Assembly: GCA_022822855.1 (NCBI GenBank)
Contig: JAJDYG010000016.1
Coordinates: forward strand, 1 to 64,000
Origin: Dehalococcoidia bacterium
GTDB lineage: Bacteria > Chloroflexota > Dehalococcoidia > Bin125
Length of the DNA stretch: 64,000 nucleotides
Reading direction: 5' to 3'
The translations under genes were made by a program, and so were the position numbers. Positions 15,516-24,170 of this stretch are shown here, piece by piece (position 1 is the first letter of the stretch; every line of letters begins with the position of its first letter). Under the pieces are notes generated by a model. That model saw only the letters and a list, made by a program, of their open reading frames with translations. It did no database searches and was not told where the DNA came from.

Positions 15516-16286
15516 ATGAGTAGTCGCTCGATCAGCATTGACATTGAAGCCGCGCCGCAGAAGGCTTCACTGGCTCAGACGGACGGCGAGGCGATCATCG
15601 CCGCAGCCGATGTACACAAGACCTACGCCGGGGCAGGTGAACCGGTTCACGCGCTGCGGGGCGTCACGCTCTCCGTGGCCCGCGGCGAGATGGTCACGAT
15701 CATGGGGCCGTCCGGATGCGGCAAGACGACGCTGCTCAACTGTCTGTCGGGACTCGAGACGATCGAGCGGGGTGAGATCTTTGTCGAGGGCCGCAGCATC
15801 CATGACATGCCGGACACGGAGCGCACCGATCATCGCGCCCGCCGGATGGGCTTCGTCTTCCAGTTCTACAACCTGTTGCCGGTGTTGTCCTCGGTCGAGA
15901 ATGTCGAGCTGCCTTTGCTCCTGGCCGGCGTCGGTCAGCGGGAATCCCGCGATCGCGCCATGCAGGCGCTCGAGAACGTTGGCCTGAAGGATTGGGCCGG
16001 GCACCGGCCCGCGCAGCTCTCCGGTGGACAGCGCCAGCGAGTGACCATCGCCCGAGCATTGGTCAACGACCCGGCCATCGTCTGGGGCGATGAACCGACC
16101 GGGGACCTCGATTCGACCAACGCCAACCAGATCATGGACCTGCTTGAGGACCTGAATCAGCGCAATCAGCAGACGTTCGTGATCGTGACGCACGACGAGA
16201 ACATCGGACGCCGTGCGAACAGGACGATTCACATGCGCGACGGCTTGATCGAGGGCGAGACGATTCACCGCGAGCTGCGCAGTTAG
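15516..16286 (+). CDS. ABC transporter ATP-binding protein (LolD class)
   Basis: 256 residues. ATG 15516 follows GGGAGGCGAAG at correct spacing. Walker [10 protein letters not shown] is at 64-72, the Q-loop FVFQFYN follows, the signature is LSGGQRQR, and Walker B is [11 protein letters not shown] with Trp-Gly in place of the usual hydrophobic pair. The N-terminal ~25 residues are an extension. It is followed by its permease after 86 bp. Together they form the third FtsX-type exporter of this window. Confidence 0.9.
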   Translation: MSSRSISIDIEAAPQKASLAQTDGEAIIAAADVHKTYAGAGEPVHALRGVTLSVARGEMVTIMGPSGCGKTTLLNCLSGLETIERGEIFVEGRSIHDMPDTERTDHRARRMGFVFQFYNLLPVLSSVENVELPLLLAGVGQRESRDRAMQALENVGLKDWAGHRPAQLSGGQRQRVTIARALVNDPAIVWGDEPTGDLDSTNANQIMDLLEDLNQRNQQTFVIVTHDENIGRRANRTIHMRDGLIEGETIHRELRS

Positions 16287-16372
16287 CGGCTTCGCCTGTA
16301 GCAGCTAGAGGCTTCGGCTCTGGCAGCTAGCGGCCCTGCCTGTTCCGCGTTTGCGACTGAGGGAACGACGAC

Positions 16373-19300
16373 ATGGAAGAACTGTTCGGCCTGCCGACGA
16401 TCCGGTTGATGTGGATCGTCGTCGCCATCGCCGGTGTCGCGGCGGCCGTGATCGCCTTCATTTTTTTCAAGCGTCCGATTCTCGTGCGGATGGGCCTGCG
16501 CAACATCCCTCGACGCCGGGCCCAGACCGTGCTGGTCACGATGGGACTGACGCTGGCCACGATTATCGTCACGATCGCGTTCTCCACGGGCGACTCGCTC
16601 GCCGTGAGCATCCGCGGCCTGGCGCTGGACGGCCTCGAGCGGATCGACCACTTCATCACCACCGAAGAGACCGATGCGGCAGGGGAAGACGGTGGCGACG
16701 GCATCCCCAACCAGGTGCTGGTCGATCTGCAGTCGGAGTTTGCGGGAGACGACCGGATCGAGGCCATCTTCGGTTCGCGCTTCGACCTTGTACCGATCGA
16801 GCATCCCGACGCCGGGCAGGTGGAGCCGCAGTTCTTTCTGGTCGGCGTGGACCCGGTGCTAGCGGACGAGCTCGAGGCCGTGAGGGACAAGGACGGCGAC
16901 CTGTTGTCACTGAGTGATCTGGGCGCCAATGAGATTGTGATCAACGAGCTGGCTGCTCGGGAGTTGGACGCCGAGCCCGGAGATCAGGTGCGGCTCTACG
17001 TCCTCGGCAACGCGCATCGGTTCACGGTGGCCGCCATTGGCCGCGACGCCGTGCTGACGGGCAATCTGGAGGCCGGCGGCGCGGGTGGATTGCTTCCGAC
17101 GGACGCCTACCAGGCGCTGCTGGGGCCCAGGCTGTCACCACCCGATCAGTGGGATTCGATTCTGATCAGCGGCGCAGGCGGGGTCGAGGAGCCGTTGGAG
17201 TTCTCCGGCGCACTCGACGATGAGATCGATGCTGCCCTGACCAGGCTCGCACGTGAGAACCCGGATCTGTACCTGAGCAATGGCCTGGCGCGATTTTCAA
17301 CCGAGCCGGTCAAAGCCGACAGCCTGGAAGCCGCCGAGCTGATCGCCAGTGTTTTCACCTCCCTGTTCCTGTTCATGGGATCGTTCTCGGTCGCCGCGGG
17401 CATCCTGTTGATTTTCCTGATCTTCGCGATGCTGGCGGAGGAGCGAAAACCGGAGATGGGCATCGCCCGCGCGGTGGGTATGCAGCGCAACGACCTGATC
17501 CAGATGTTCATTTCGGAGGGGATGATCTACAACCTCGGCGCGGCCGTGATCGGGGTCGTGTTGGGGTTACTGTTCGCGATCGGTTTGATCGCCGCGCTGA
17601 ACCAGGGATTCGAGAGCTTCGGCTTCCAGTTCACCTGGACGGTGACGGTCAAAAGCCTGGTGATTTCCGCCTGCATCGGCATCGTGATCACGTTCATCAC
17701 CGTGGTGTTCTCCAGCTTCCGCGCTTCGAGGCTGAACATCGTGGCGGCGATCCGGGACATTCCCGAGGCGCAGTACGAGGAGTCGTACCCGCTGACGCCC
17801 TGGCGGGTGTTCCGCAATGTCCTGGGGGTGTTCACGACGGCGATCGGGTTGGTGCTGCTGGTCACGACGCCGATCACGCTGATCATCGGAACACCGATCG
17901 CGCTCATTCTGAACATGATGGGCAATCGGACGGCTCGTCGTCTGGCGCCCTGGGTGCTGCTGTTCGGCTGGCGAGTGTTGCGCTGGAATCCGCAGTGGTG
18001 GGTCCTGTTCCTGATCGGCGGTTGGCAGTTGCTCGAATACGGGCTGCAACAGGAGAGCCTGTTCCTCTACATGATGGGGATTTCCCTGCTGCCGCTGGGC
18101 GTGGTGATGGGGCTGAACAAGCTGCGGCTCAGCGGCCGGCGGATTCCGCCTCGCTTGCTGTACACGGTGGGGGCGGCTTTCGTGATGTTCCTGTGGTTCG
18201 CGCCCAATGACTGGCACGAGAGTTTCTTCAACAACAACCTCAACGGCGGCCCCGAGCTCTTTGTGCTCGCTGGAACGATGCTGACCGCGGCCGGGACCCT
18301 GTTGCTGGTCTTCAACCTCGACTTGATCGTCGGCGGCATCCGGGCCGCCGTCGGTGGGATCGGCCGGATGGCGCCGGTGATCCGCACGGCCGCCGCCTAT
18401 CCGGCGGCGGCGCGCTACCGGACCGGGATGACCATTGCGATGATCGCGTTGATCACGTTTGCGCTGGTCAATTTCAGCACGATCAACTCTTCCTTCAGCC
18501 AGGCCTTCACCGGCAATGACACCGCCGGCGGGTTCGAGGTCCTCGCCTTCAACACCGATGTGAATTCGATTCCCGACATACGCGACGGACTGGCCGCGGC
18601 CGGGGCTGACGATGTGTTGGCGGGGATTGAGAACGCAGGCCGGGTCGAGGCCGGTCCAGAGCGCGGCACGCGTGCGGTGACCGTGCTCACGGAGCGCTGG
18701 GATCCTGTCGCTGAACGGCACATTCTTGATCGTGGAGACATTCGCCTGGTCGAGACCAACATGGCCGAGGTTCGCCTGGAGGATCGGGATGCGGTGGTGA
18801 TCGGCGGGATCAACGACGAGTTCATCGACGGGCAGGAAGTCAAACTTCAGGCCATCTCGTATCGCTACGAAGATGAGCGCGCCGTCTGGTCGGCGTTGCG
18901 GAGCGGCGAGATGGTGGCCGTGGCGACCGTTGACGCGATCGATGGAGCGTTTGGATTCACCGAGCAGGGTCTTGATCCGTGGTCGACGCCTGACTCGGTC
19001 ACGGACGAGTCAACGAGGCTGCCGCGCATCGTGGTTGAAGTGGGGATCGGCGAGAATGCGAGGCGGGTGGAAGTGATCGCGATCCTCGAGCGGGTCAGCG
19101 GGGCATTCGTCGATCTCGACGGCGAGAACGGTGGTCTGCCCACCCTGCTGCTTCCGGAGGAAATCGCGAGCCAGGTCACCGGCCCGTCCGAGACCACCCG
19201 CCACTACATCTCGATCAAGGACGGCGCCGACTCGCTCGATGTTGCGCAGGGGATTGAGCGGGAGCTGCGTATCTTCGCAGTCGACATCAAGGGCGAACTG

Positions 19301-19720
19301 GAACGTCAGCAGAGCACGCAGTCCTCGATCCTGGCGCTGTTCCAAGGCTTCATCGGTATCGGACTGGTCGCCGGCTTGGCGGCACTGGGTGTGATCGCGC
19401 TGCGAGCGGTGGTCGAACGGCGACAGCAGATCGGGGTCTTGCGAGCGATCGGCTTCCAGGCTCGTCTGGTCGGCTTCGAGTTGCTGTTGGAGATGGGGTT
19501 CATCGCGCTGCTGGGGCTCGGCCTTGGTACGGCTCTGGCGCTTGGGCTTGCCTGGCGTCTGTTCGCGGAGGGCACGTTCGGCGAGATCTCGATGCATATT
19601 CCTCTGGGCACGATTCTGCCCATGTTGATCGGCGCGTTCGTGGCCTCGCTGATCCTGACATACTTCCCAGCGAGACAGGCGGCGCGGACAACGATCGCGG
19701 AGGCGCTGAGATATGAGTGA
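16373..19720 (+). CDS. Giant FtsX-family ABC permease with two FtsX domains
   Basis: 1115 residues. The N-terminal anchor helix (about 10-32) and the motif RMGLRNIPRRRAQT lead into an extracytoplasmic domain (to ~320). A first FtsX block contains EERKPEMGIARAVGMQR. A central hydrophobic region (about 485-690) has many closely spaced helices including paired NPQWWVLF and FLWFAP segments. A second extracytoplasmic domain (about 720-970) follows, then a second FtsX block (ERRQQIGVLRAIGFQ, ends TIAEALRYE). Both coupling loops are intact, so one chain could bind an ATPase dimer. The cargo is unknown; lipid or lipoprotein export is typical. Confidence 0.88.
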   Translation: MEELFGLPTIRLMWIVVAIAGVAAAVIAFIFFKRPILVRMGLRNIPRRRAQTVLVTMGLTLATIIVTIAFSTGDSLAVSIRGLALDGLERIDHFITTEETDAAGEDGGDGIPNQVLVDLQSEFAGDDRIEAIFGSRFDLVPIEHPDAGQVEPQFFLVGVDPVLADELEAVRDKDGDLLSLSDLGANEIVINELAARELDAEPGDQVRLYVLGNAHRFTVAAIGRDAVLTGNLEAGGAGGLLPTDAYQALLGPRLSPPDQWDSILISGAGGVEEPLEFSGALDDEIDAALTRLARENPDLYLSNGLARFSTEPVKADSLEAAELIASVFTSLFLFMGSFSVAAGILLIFLIFAMLAEERKPEMGIARAVGMQRNDLIQMFISEGMIYNLGAAVIGVVLGLLFAIGLIAALNQGFESFGFQFTWTVTVKSLVISACIGIVITFITVVFSSFRASRLNIVAAIRDIPEAQYEESYPLTPWRVFRNVLGVFTTAIGLVLLVTTPITLIIGTPIALILNMMGNRTARRLAPWVLLFGWRVLRWNPQWWVLFLIGGWQLLEYGLQQESLFLYMMGISLLPLGVVMGLNKLRLSGRRIPPRLLYTVGAAFVMFLWFAPNDWHESFFNNNLNGGPELFVLAGTMLTAAGTLLLVFNLDLIVGGIRAAVGGIGRMAPVIRTAAAYPAAARYRTGMTIAMIALITFALVNFSTINSSFSQAFTGNDTAGGFEVLAFNTDVNSIPDIRDGLAAAGADDVLAGIENAGRVEAGPERGTRAVTVLTERWDPVAERHILDRGDIRLVETNMAEVRLEDRDAVVIGGINDEFIDGQEVKLQAISYRYEDERAVWSALRSGEMVAVATVDAIDGAFGFTEQGLDPWSTPDSVTDESTRLPRIVVEVGIGENARRVEVIAILERVSGAFVDLDGENGGLPTLLLPEEIASQVTGPSETTRHYISIKDGADSLDVAQGIERELRIFAVDIKGELERQQSTQSSILALFQGFIGIGLVAGLAALGVIALRAVVERRQQIGVLRAIGFQARLVGFELLLEMGFIALLGLGLGTALALGLAWRLFAEGTFGEISMHIPLGTILPMLIGAFVASLILTYFPARQAARTTIAEALRYE

Positions 19721-20552
19721 CGACGCAATCCACCAGAGTCTGTTGCGCGAACTCGCCTTCGGTTACGACCGCGACCTGCCGCTCGACGCGAAGACTGCCG
19801 CAGCCGGAGAGGGCGGCGGCTTGTCGGTTGAGCGATTCGAGATCACGTCACGCTACGAGGAACGGGTTGCGGGATTCCTGATGCAGTCGGCCGAGGCGGA
19901 TGGGCCGAGGCCGCTGATTCTGGTCGGGCATCCGGGCACGCTGGACAAGTCCAGCGACTATGTGCTCTGGCCGGCGGAGCAGTGGGTCGCGCGCGGGGCG
20001 ATCTGCGCGACGATTGACCAGGCCGGTCACGGTGAACGGGCGAAACGGCCGGTGAGCATGGAGGATTTCCAGCGCTGGCCGATGCGTCGGCTGGATCAGT
20101 CGTTGCAGACGGTGGTCGACTGGATGCGGACGCTCGACTACCTGTCGGAGCGGCCGGAGGTCGACGCCGAGCAAGTTGGGTTCGTTGGGTTCTCGATGGG
20201 CGGGATGCGCGGCGCTCCGTTCGTTGGTCTCGACCAGCGGGTGAAGGCGGCGTCGTTCTGCATTTCCGGCGCGAGCACCCTAGCCGGCAGAGGGGGCAGC
20301 GCCGGCGACCTGGCGAACCACCTGACCGATCCGGGAGTCTATGCGCCGATGATGGCTGGTCGCGCGATCCAGGTTGTTGCGGGAGAGCGCGACGACTTGA
20401 TCACTCCGGAGGCGACGCAGCGCTTCTATGACCAGCTCTCGGAGCCTCGGGAGCTTGTCTGGCTGCCTTGCGGACACTGGGACTTCATGCCGCAGGGGAT
20501 CCAGCCGGTCGGCCCGTTCCTCGAGCGCGCGCTCGAGTTCGGTGACGGCTAG
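19713..20552 (+). CDS. Alpha/beta hydrolase (dienelactone hydrolase-like)
   Basis: 279 residues. The nucleophile elbow GFSMGG puts Ser161 in place; Asp227 or Asp228 in GERDDLI and His255 in CGHWDF complete the triad. An oxyanion-side loop HPGTLDKSSDY precedes. The start overlaps the end of the giant permease gene by 8 bp, which implies co-translation. That makes it a candidate for processing the exported compound on the cytoplasmic side, because no signal peptide is present. Confidence 0.82.
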   Translation: MSDDAIHQSLLRELAFGYDRDLPLDAKTAAAGEGGGLSVERFEITSRYEERVAGFLMQSAEADGPRPLILVGHPGTLDKSSDYVLWPAEQWVARGAICATIDQAGHGERAKRPVSMEDFQRWPMRRLDQSLQTVVDWMRTLDYLSERPEVDAEQVGFVGFSMGGMRGAPFVGLDQRVKAASFCISGASTLAGRGGSAGDLANHLTDPGVYAPMMAGRAIQVVAGERDDLITPEATQRFYDQLSEPRELVWLPCGHWDFMPQGIQPVGPFLERALEFGDG

Positions 20553-21793
20553 CTCAATACGCCTGACGCGGTGAGCTCGGCAACCTCTTCCGCTGAGTAG
20601 CCCAGTACCTCAGTCGCGACTTCGAATGTGTGCTCTCCGAAGAGCGGGGCGGGCGAAGCGAGATAGCCGGGCGTTTCGTGCAGCCTGACGATCGGGCCGT
20701 CGTAGAGCGAGATGTCGGTCTCAGGGTGGTCGAGGTACTCGTAGAATCTGCGCTCGGCCAGATGGTCGTCGTGTTCGCACATGTCCTCGGCGTCGTGAAC
20801 GAGCGACGCTGCGACGCCGACGGACTGCAGGTGAATCGCCAGCGCTGCGGCGTCGAATGAGGCTGTCCAGTCCGACAACGAGGCGTTGAGATCTGCCTCT
20901 TGCCGGCGTCGGCCGAGCAGGGTCGAGAAGCGATCGTCCGCGGCGAATGCCGCTCCGTCGGCGACTGCGCAGAGGGACTCCCACTGAGCGTCGTTGGCGA
21001 TTGCGATCGCAACCCAGCGTTCGCGGCCGGAGGCATCGTCGGCGCAGCGGTAGATAGCGTGCGGGCACATCCAGCTTGACTGGTTGCCCTTGCGGGTCTG
21101 GCTGTTGCCGTTGGCGGTGTAATCGAGCAGCGACGGCCCCATCGTTGCGGCGACCGACTCGATCTGGGCCAGCTCGATTCGTTGGCCTTGGCTGGTCCGT
21201 CGGCGATGGCGAAGCGCAGCGAGGATTGCGACGACGGTGTGTCCCGGATTGACCGCGTAGTCGGGGTAGTTGGTGCCGACACCGACCGGCTTTCGCTCGG
21301 GATCGCCGGACAGGTGCGAGATTCCAGTGGTCGGCGTCAGGACCGCGCCGAAGCCGAGGAAGTCGCGATGCGGGCCCCAGAGGCCCTGCATCGGCGAGTA
21401 GGCGGCGATGATGCCGGGGTTGACCTCGCGCAGTTCTTCGTAGGTCAGTCCCCAGCGCTCGATCACTCGCGGGGTCAGGTTGGAGAGGAAGATGTCCGAC
21501 CGCTCGATCAATCGCATCGCGACGTCGCGGGCGTCCTCGGCGGCCATGTTGAGCAGGAATGAGCGCTTGTCGGCGTTGTAGTTGTTGAAGTAGGCGCAGA
21601 CGTTGTAGCCGGTCTTGCCCGGTTTGATCGGCTCGCCGAGGCGCAGTCCGTCGACCTTCGCTTCGGACTCGATCCGGATCACGTCGGCGCCGAAGTCGGC
21701 CAGGGTGCGTCCGGCGATCGGTCCTGCGCCGAACCAGGAGAAGTCGGCGACTCGGATGCCGTCGAGCGGTCTGGTTCCATTTGTGGACGTCAT
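20549..21793 (-). CDS. Class III (CaiB/BaiF-type) CoA-transferase, subunit or paralog 1
   Basis: 414 residues from ATG 21793, which overlaps the stop of the upstream paralog (ATGA). N-terminal GIRVADFSWFGAGPIAGRTLADFGADVIRIE is the Rossmann opening of the family, and DIFLSNLTPRVIERWGL and the later small C-terminal domain follow the formyl-CoA transferase layout. These enzymes move CoA between acids through a covalent aspartyl intermediate. Overlap with a divergent paralog suggests a heteromeric enzyme such as the two-subunit benzylsuccinate or cinnamate types, though two separate homodimers remain possible. Confidence 0.85.
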   Translation of the reverse strand: MTSTNGTRPLDGIRVADFSWFGAGPIAGRTLADFGADVIRIESEAKVDGLRLGEPIKPGKTGYNVCAYFNNYNADKRSFLLNMAAEDARDVAMRLIERSDIFLSNLTPRVIERWGLTYEELREVNPGIIAAYSPMQGLWGPHRDFLGFGAVLTPTTGISHLSGDPERKPVGVGTNYPDYAVNPGHTVVAILAALRHRRRTSQGQRIELAQIESVAATMGPSLLDYTANGNSQTRKGNQSSWMCPHAIYRCADDASGRERWVAIAIANDAQWESLCAVADGAAFAADDRFSTLLGRRRQEADLNASLSDWTASFDAAALAIHLQSVGVAASLVHDAEDMCEHDDHLAERRFYEYLDHPETDISLYDGPIVRLHETPGYLASPAPLFGEHTFEVATEVLGYSAEEVAELTASGVLS

Positions 21794-23073
21794 ACTGCGC
21801 CCTCCCCGGCGAACGCGATCAGGTCTTCTGCGGGAATGCCGACCTCGTCCACCCAGATTTCCTGGTTGTGTTCGCCCACTTGAGGCGCCGGACGCCGGAT
21901 CGATGTCGGCGTCTCCGACAGTCGATAGGGCGGGCCGGGGAACCTGAGGTCTGCGTCGTCCTGGCCGAGCGTGGTTGGTTGCTTCAGTTCCAGCCACCAC
22001 TCGCGGGCGGCGAGGTGGGCACTGTCGCCGATATCGGCTGGCGTGGCGACCTGACCGATCAGGAGGCGTCGTCCCTGACCGGCTTCGTAGAGCTCTGTCT
22101 TGGTCTTGCTGGCGTAGAACTTCGTGAGCACTTCCTGCGCCCGATCCAGCACCGGCGCGTGCTTTGCCTGTTCCTCTGGATCCAGGAGGATGCGCAGGTT
22201 GAAGTTGGCGAAGGTCTCGGCGTACACCGGCTCGGTCAGATCCTCGGCCATGCCGGATTCATCCATCCAATTGATCACTTCGGTCCAGGGCGCTCCGAAG
22301 CCGGGGATACCGACCATTGAGTAGATGAAGCCGTCCTGTGTCTCGTAGGTGCCAATACCGGGTATCCGGTACGACTCGCCGACGCGTTGCCGGGACGACT
22401 CCTGGAAGTCCCATTGCAGATGCGAGGTCTCCTGGCAGATGGAGAGGGCCTCTTGCATTGAAGTCTCGACGTGCTGCCCCTGGCCGGTCGCCTCGGCCTG
22501 AAGCAGGGCCAGCAGCGCGCCCTGGGCGGCTGAGAGTCCGGCGACGATGTAGGCCTGGTTGCCGGCGATCCGCATGGGGGATCCGTCGGGATAGCCGGCC
22601 AGATTGGCGATGCCGGCTGCCGCCTGGGCGACGATGTCGGTGACTTCCCAGCCGGCCTTGGGTCCATCGAGGCCGAAGCCGGTGATCGAGACCCAGATCA
22701 GCGAGGGACGCTCATTCATGTAGGCGGCGGGATCGAGGCCTTGTTCAGCCAATCGAGCCCGTTCAGATGCGGTCCAGGACTCGACCACGATGTCTGCCGT
22801 GTTGATCAGCTCGCCGAGGAGCCAGCGACCGTCGTGCTGGCCCAGGTCGACGGTCGCCGAGCGCTTGTTGGCGTTGAAGTACCAGAAGCGGAGTGAGGTT
22901 TCGCGGCCTGGCTGTGCTTGCCAGAATGGCGGGCGGCCGCGGGCGGGATCTCCGCCGACGGGTTCGAGCTTGATCACGTCGGCGCCGAGGTCGGCGAGGA
23001 GCTTGCCGCAGTACCAGCCCATCTCGGAGGTGAGATCGAGGATTCGGACGCCGTCGAGGGCTGCTTGTGTCAT
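21790..23073 (-). CDS. Class III (CaiB/BaiF-type) CoA-transferase, subunit or paralog 2
   Basis: 427 residues. ATG 23073 opens MTQAALDGVRILDLTSEMG, the normal family start; the longer in-frame extension crosses the pyrimidine tract and the small gene region and was rejected. GADVIKLEPVGGDPARG and GFGLDGP (the family's oxyanion/CoA loops) are present. The gene overlaps the next CoA-transferase by 4 bp. The pair likely activates an organic acid for beta-oxidation-like breakdown. Confidence 0.85.
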   Translation of the reverse strand: MTQAALDGVRILDLTSEMGWYCGKLLADLGADVIKLEPVGGDPARGRPPFWQAQPGRETSLRFWYFNANKRSATVDLGQHDGRWLLGELINTADIVVESWTASERARLAEQGLDPAAYMNERPSLIWVSITGFGLDGPKAGWEVTDIVAQAAAGIANLAGYPDGSPMRIAGNQAYIVAGLSAAQGALLALLQAEATGQGQHVETSMQEALSICQETSHLQWDFQESSRQRVGESYRIPGIGTYETQDGFIYSMVGIPGFGAPWTEVINWMDESGMAEDLTEPVYAETFANFNLRILLDPEEQAKHAPVLDRAQEVLTKFYASKTKTELYEAGQGRRLLIGQVATPADIGDSAHLAAREWWLELKQPTTLGQDDADLRFPGPPYRLSETPTSIRRPAPQVGEHNQEIWVDEVGIPAEDLIAFAGEGAV

Positions 23074-23168
23074 GCGATACAGGTTACCTGCAGCCTGCGA
23101 CTTGCAGCCCGGACTGGCAATGCGGGGCCCTGCCCGGTGCCGAGGCTGGATTTTGACCGGGAGCGTCT

Positions 23169-23203
23169 CAGAAAAAAAGAAATGCCGAAAAAAGAGAAGA
23201 GGA
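23169..23203 (-). other. Pyrimidine-rich 3' tract of the second small gene
   Basis: The plus strand reads CAGAAAAAAAGAAA then a second GAAAAAAGAGAA run, so the transcript of the minus-strand gene ends in C/T-rich sequence. It matches the tract at 13533-13574 in order and orientation. Confidence 0.5.
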
Positions 23204-23410
23204 TTAGAGCGGCTCGTCCTCTTCCTCCTGGTTTTCGTCGTCGCCTGATGCGTCGACCTGCGGATCGGCGGCCCTGGCCTCAGCGATCCCTGCGGTGAGG
23301 GAATCGAGGAGTCGACTGGCATGCTTGCGGACGTACCCGGGCGCGTCGGAGATGAGGTCATTGAGTCGGGAGACGAGCAAGTCGGGGGTGAACTGGGCGA
23401 CGGTGGTCAT
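23204..23410 (-). CDS. Small acidic-tailed protein of unknown function (B)
   Basis: 68 residues. ATG 23410 follows GAGAGG at 8 bp. The helical body (FTPDLLVSRLNDLISDAPGYVRKHASRLLDSL) is followed by an acidic tail ending EEEDEPL. Tail, upstream element (23446-23460) and downstream tract (23169-23203) match those of the gene at 13575..13880, while the bodies differ. No known family is recognised. Confidence 0.65.
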   Translation of the reverse strand: MTTVAQFTPDLLVSRLNDLISDAPGYVRKHASRLLDSLTAGIAEARAADPQVDASGDDENQEEEDEPL

Positions 23411-23445
23411 TGGTTGGGCCTCTCGATTGGCATTCTTGTTCTGGA

Positions 23446-23460
23446 CTTACTGTATCAGAA
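23446..23460 (-). promoter_or_regulatory. Upstream element shared by the two small acidic-tail genes (copy B)
   Basis: TTCTGATACAGTAAG on the minus strand, 36 bp before the ATG at 23410; compare TTCTGCATACGATAAG 38 bp before the ATG at 13880. Confidence 0.5.
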
Positions 23461-23543
23461 CGTGCGTGCTTTGACGGGGTCAACCAGCTTGGAGGCTGGG
23501 GAGTTTGGAGGTGAGGGCTTACTTTGTTGGGCTGGCTGGGCTC

Positions 23544-23588
23544 TCACCCCCTCTGTCGCTCCGCGACATCTCCCCCTCAAGGGGGAGA
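23544..23588 (-). repeat. 45-bp bipartite hairpin repeat, copy 1
   Basis: Contains GTCGC TCC GCGAC, then ATC and a palindrome TCTCCCCCT CAAGGGGGAGA. It is nearly identical to copies at 23716 and 24171 (one base differs in the loop). Confidence 0.85.
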
Positions 23589-23626
23589 AGGAATTGGGCC
23601 GCGAGCATCTTCCCCTCGACGGAGAG

Positions 23627-23700
23627 ATTGACTTCTGAGGGATTGCTGGAGCGTGTGGAGGATCGTTTGGAAGACGGCGTTTGAGGCGGTTGGGTTCGTG
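23627..23700 (-). pseudogene. Remnant of a DUF559 gene 3' end
   Basis: Read on the minus strand it encodes NAVFQTILHTLQQSLRSQ, which aligns with the C-terminus EAVLETILNALQNQS of the intact DUF559 protein at 23769..24140. At DNA level GGAGxGxGTxxAGGATxGTTTxGAxGACGGC is shared. Like the intact gene it is followed by a 45-bp repeat. It lacks the catalytic part. Confidence 0.55.
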
Positions 23701-23715
23701 CGGTGTCGGGGCCTT

Positions 23716-23760
23716 TCACCCCCTCTGTCGCTCCGCGACATCTCCCCCTCGAGGGGGAGA
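23716..23760 (-). repeat. 45-bp bipartite hairpin repeat, copy 2
   Basis: Identical to copy 3 at 24171. It begins 8 bp beyond the stop of the DUF559 gene, in its 3' flank. Confidence 0.85.
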
Positions 23761-23768
23761 TTCACTTA

Positions 23769-24140
23769 CTAAGACTGGTTTTGGAGGGCGTTCAGGATTG
23801 TTTCGAGGACGGCTTCGGTGTTGGTGAGGGCGGTGTGGTTGTCGAAGCGGAGGACCTGGAAGCCTTGTTTGCGGAGGTAGGCGTCTCTCTTTTGGTCTCT
23901 TTCTGGGTGTTCGGCGTGTTGGCTTCCGTCGAGTTCGATGATGAGGCGCGGGCGGAGGCAGGCGAAGTCTGCGATGTATGGGCCGATGGGTCGTTGGCGG
24001 CGGAAGCGGTGTCCGTTGAGTTGGCCTCGGCGGAGGTGGGACCAGAGATGTTGTTCGGCTTCCGTGGTGTTCTTGCGGAGTTTTCGGGCGAAGTTCGTGG
24101 TTGAGGGTGCTTGTCGGTGGCGTTTCGGGGGTTTTGGCAT
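23769..24140 (-). CDS. DUF559 endonuclease-like protein
   Basis: 123 residues from ATG 24140; an ATG at 24170 abuts the flanking repeat and is the alternative. The protein has the DUF559/Vsr-like nuclease pattern: N-terminal ARKLRKNTTEAEQHLW, then RRQRPIGPYIADFAC, then LIIELDGSQHA with Glu and Asp of the PD-(D/E)xK-type core, and a C-terminal helix. The family is restriction-endonuclease-like, but its role is unclear; it often occurs as solitary genes. Here it is bounded by repeats on both sides and by a truncated copy downstream, which suggests local mobility or duplication. Confidence 0.8.
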   Translation of the reverse strand: MPKPPKRHRQAPSTTNFARKLRKNTTEAEQHLWSHLRRGQLNGHRFRRQRPIGPYIADFACLRPRLIIELDGSQHAEHPERDQKRDAYLRKQGFQVLRFDNHTALTNTEAVLETILNALQNQS

Positions 24141-24170
24141 GGTTCGGGTCTGTGCTGGTTTGCGGTCCAT

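Larger units (their letters stand above)
23411..23768. other. Intergenic region with two hairpin repeats and a DUF559 remnant
   Basis: Besides the promoter element it contains 45-bp repeats at 23544 and 23716. Between them lies a relic resembling the 3' end of the neighbouring DUF559 gene. No intact gene is present. Confidence 0.65.

Noticed and set aside
17567..18721. 384-codon antisense frame inside the giant permease gene
   Set aside because: His/Gln/Arg-rich translation with no family features; the sense strand encodes clear membrane helices.
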